Shown here in pieces: positions 62,944 to 64,000 of a stretch of DNA of 64,000 nucleotides (position 1 is the stretch's first letter; each line of letters starts with the position of its first letter). Source of the DNA: Erythrobacteraceae bacterium (lineage in GTDB: Bacteria; Pseudomonadota; Alphaproteobacteria; Sphingomonadales; Sphingomonadaceae); NCBI GenBank assembly GCA_024642525.1, contig JAHEAX010000059.1, positions 310,001 through 374,000 on the forward strand, in the 5' to 3' direction. The notes under the pieces were generated by a model that ran no database searches, was not told where the DNA came from, and saw only the letters and a list, made by a program, of their open reading frames with translations. A program made the translations under genes and the position numbers.

Positions 62944-64000
62944 ATGGCGCTAGATATCCTCGTCGTAGATGACGAACGCGATATTCGTGACCTGGTTTCG
63001 GGTGTTCTGAGCGATGAAGGCTATGAATGCCGCACCGCTGGAGACAGCACCGCGGCGCTGGCCGCAATCGACGAACGACGCCCCAGCCTGGTCCTGCTCG
63101 ATGTCTGGTTGCACGGCAGCCCGATGGACGGGCTGGAAGTGCTCGACGCGATCAAGCAGCGCGAACCGGAATTGCCGGTCATCATCTTCTCCGGCCATGG
63201 CAATATCGACACGGCCGTTTCTGCAGTCAGCCGCGGCGCGATGGATTTCATCGAAAAGCCGTTCGAGGCAGAACGTCTATTGCTGCTGGTGGGCAGGGCC
63301 ACTGAAACCGAGCGTTTGCGCCGTGAAAACACGCGTCTGCGCCAGGGCTTCACGCAAGGCGAGGAATTCACCGGCAATTCCGCGGTCATCAACCAGGTGC
63401 GCGCCACGCTGAAGCGCGTTGCCAGCACTGGCAGCCGCGTGCTGATTACCGGCCCTGCAGGGGCAGGCAAGGAAGTTGCCGCACGCTTGCTACATAGCTG
63501 GAGTCCGCGGCATAATTCGGCCTTCGTCATCGTCAATTCGGCGCGCATCACGCCTGAACGGTTTGAACAGGAACTGTTTGGCGAGGAAAGCGACGGCAAA
63601 CTTGTCCGGCCCGGTCTGCTCGAAGTGGCTGATGGCGGCACGCTCTATCTCGACGAAGTGGCAGATATGCCGCTTTCAACCCAGGCGCGCATCCTACGAG
63701 TGCTGACCGAACAGAGCTTCGTCCGCGTGGGCGGCAACAGGCAGATCGGCGTCGACGTGCGCGTGGTTTCCTCCACCTCGCGCGATCTGCAGCAGGAAAT
63801 GGAAGACAAGCAGTTCCGCGAGGATCTGTTCTACCGCCTCAATGTCGTGCCGGTCACAATCCCTTCGCTGGCGGAGCGACGGGACGACATTCCCTCGCTG
63901 GCAGAGCATTTCTTCACCAGATATGCTGCGGAGCAGGGCATTGTCGCGCCCGACCTTACAGAAGAAGCGATGGCTGCATTGCAGGCATATGACTGGCCCG
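62944..64000 (+). CDS. ntrX: Response regulator NtrX (cut by window end)
   Basis: 352 codons visible, C-terminal part beyond the window. Receiver domain MALDILVVDDERDIRDL with phospho-accepting Asp in LVLLDVWLHGSP; AAA+ domain with GPAGAGKE (Walker A) and GGTLYLDEVADMP (Walker B). The GAFTGA loop is missing: ELFGEESDGKLVRPGLLEV runs straight through, so sigma-54 activation is not expected. The DNA-binding domain should follow outside. 34 bp after ntrY. Confidence 0.96.
   Translation, partial: MALDILVVDDERDIRDLVSGVLSDEGYECRTAGDSTAALAAIDERRPSLVLLDVWLHGSPMDGLEVLDAIKQREPELPVIIFSGHGNIDTAVSAVSRGAMDFIEKPFEAERLLLLVGRATETERLRRENTRLRQGFTQGEEFTGNSAVINQVRATLKRVASTGSRVLITGPAGAGKEVAARLLHSWSPRHNSAFVIVNSARITPERFEQELFGEESDGKLVRPGLLEVADGGTLYLDEVADMPLSTQARILRVLTEQSFVRVGGNRQIGVDVRVVSSTSRDLQQEMEDKQFREDLFYRLNVVPVTIPSLAERRDDIPSLAEHFFTRYAAEQGIVAPDLTEEAMAALQAYDWP

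Noticed and set aside
1-64000. CRISPR arrays, insertion sequences, prophage or attachment sites
   Set aside because: Looked for regularly spaced repeats, transposase or integrase genes and a disrupted tRNA 3' end; none seen. The tRNA-Arg is not followed by an integrase.

Overview
This 64 kb window is ordinary chromosome of an alphaproteobacterium, most likely Sphingomonadales and probably Erythrobacteraceae or a close relative. The evidence is the gene order: ispDF-dusB-ntrB-ntrC-ntrY-ntrX, the nearby trp/moa/lexA block, grxC-nitrilase-DUF1178, and ftsB ahead of pdhA-pdhB with a lipoyl domain on the E1 beta chain. The alphaproteobacterial SOS box (GAAC-N7-GAAC) in front of lexA, two CtrA-like boxes and a ROSE-type thermometer in front of hsp20 agree with this. 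DNA is GC-rich (roughly 60 percent by eye) and densely coding. I saw no insertion sequence, integrase, prophage, CRISPR array or rRNA. The one tRNA is tRNA-Arg(CCT).

Layout. 1-4.06 kb (+): an unusual cluster of an Hpt-like protein without its phospho-accepting His, a fused nucleotidyltransferase/CDP-alcohol phosphotransferase-like membrane protein with damaged motifs, an unrecognised 320 aa protein behind a CtrA-like box, and a histidine-kinase-like protein whose H-box His is Pro. 4.1-6.8 kb (-): gltX-gltA. 6.9-9.0 kb (+): comEC. 9.1-19.5 kb (-): a long unidirectional block ppiD, trpE, a phosphodiester-glycosidase lipoprotein, trpG, trpD, trpC, a DUF389 membrane protein, moaC, moeA and lexA. 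19.7-22.7 kb (+): tpiA, secG, pyrG. 23.1-25.7 kb: hsp20 (-) with RpoH promoter and RNA thermometer; grxC, nitrilase, DUF1178 (+); a possible small RNA; tRNA-Arg.

25.7-35.8 kb is the catabolic part: SDR, two acyl-CoA dehydrogenases that look like a heteromeric pair, a nitronate monooxygenase-type flavoprotein, an HCCA-isomerase/kappa-GST protein, an MFS transporter, an MscS channel, a VOC protein coupled to HPPD (tyrosine breakdown), and a third acyl-CoA dehydrogenase. 35.8-38.8 kb (+): ftsB, pdhA, pdhB. 38.8-41.0 kb (-): a three-gene tadG-tadE-tadE operon behind a CtrA-like box. 41.2-45.2 kb: a phytoene-synthase-like protein, an EF-hand protein, trmFO (-) and two tandem YhhN proteins. 45.2-48.8 kb (-): gyrA with a TauD-family dioxygenase coupled to its 3' end.

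49.2-53.3 kb: a periplasmic repeat protein (+), a NYN-LOTUS protein (-), and an sbtA-sbtB-carbonic anhydrase operon (-) for bicarbonate uptake. 53.4-57.0 kb: lipA and a COQ10/RatA-like gene (+), then ispDF, a small secreted protein and a CinA C-terminal amidase (-). 57.1-64.0 kb (+): dusB, ntrB, ntrC, ntrY and ntrX, the last cut by the window edge.

Much of the window is in tightly coupled operons with ATGA or TGATG junctions. The best candidates for something undescribed are the degenerate signalling/lipid cluster at the left edge, the glycosidase inside the trp operon, the gyrA-tauD coupling and the possible small RNA near 25.4 kb.
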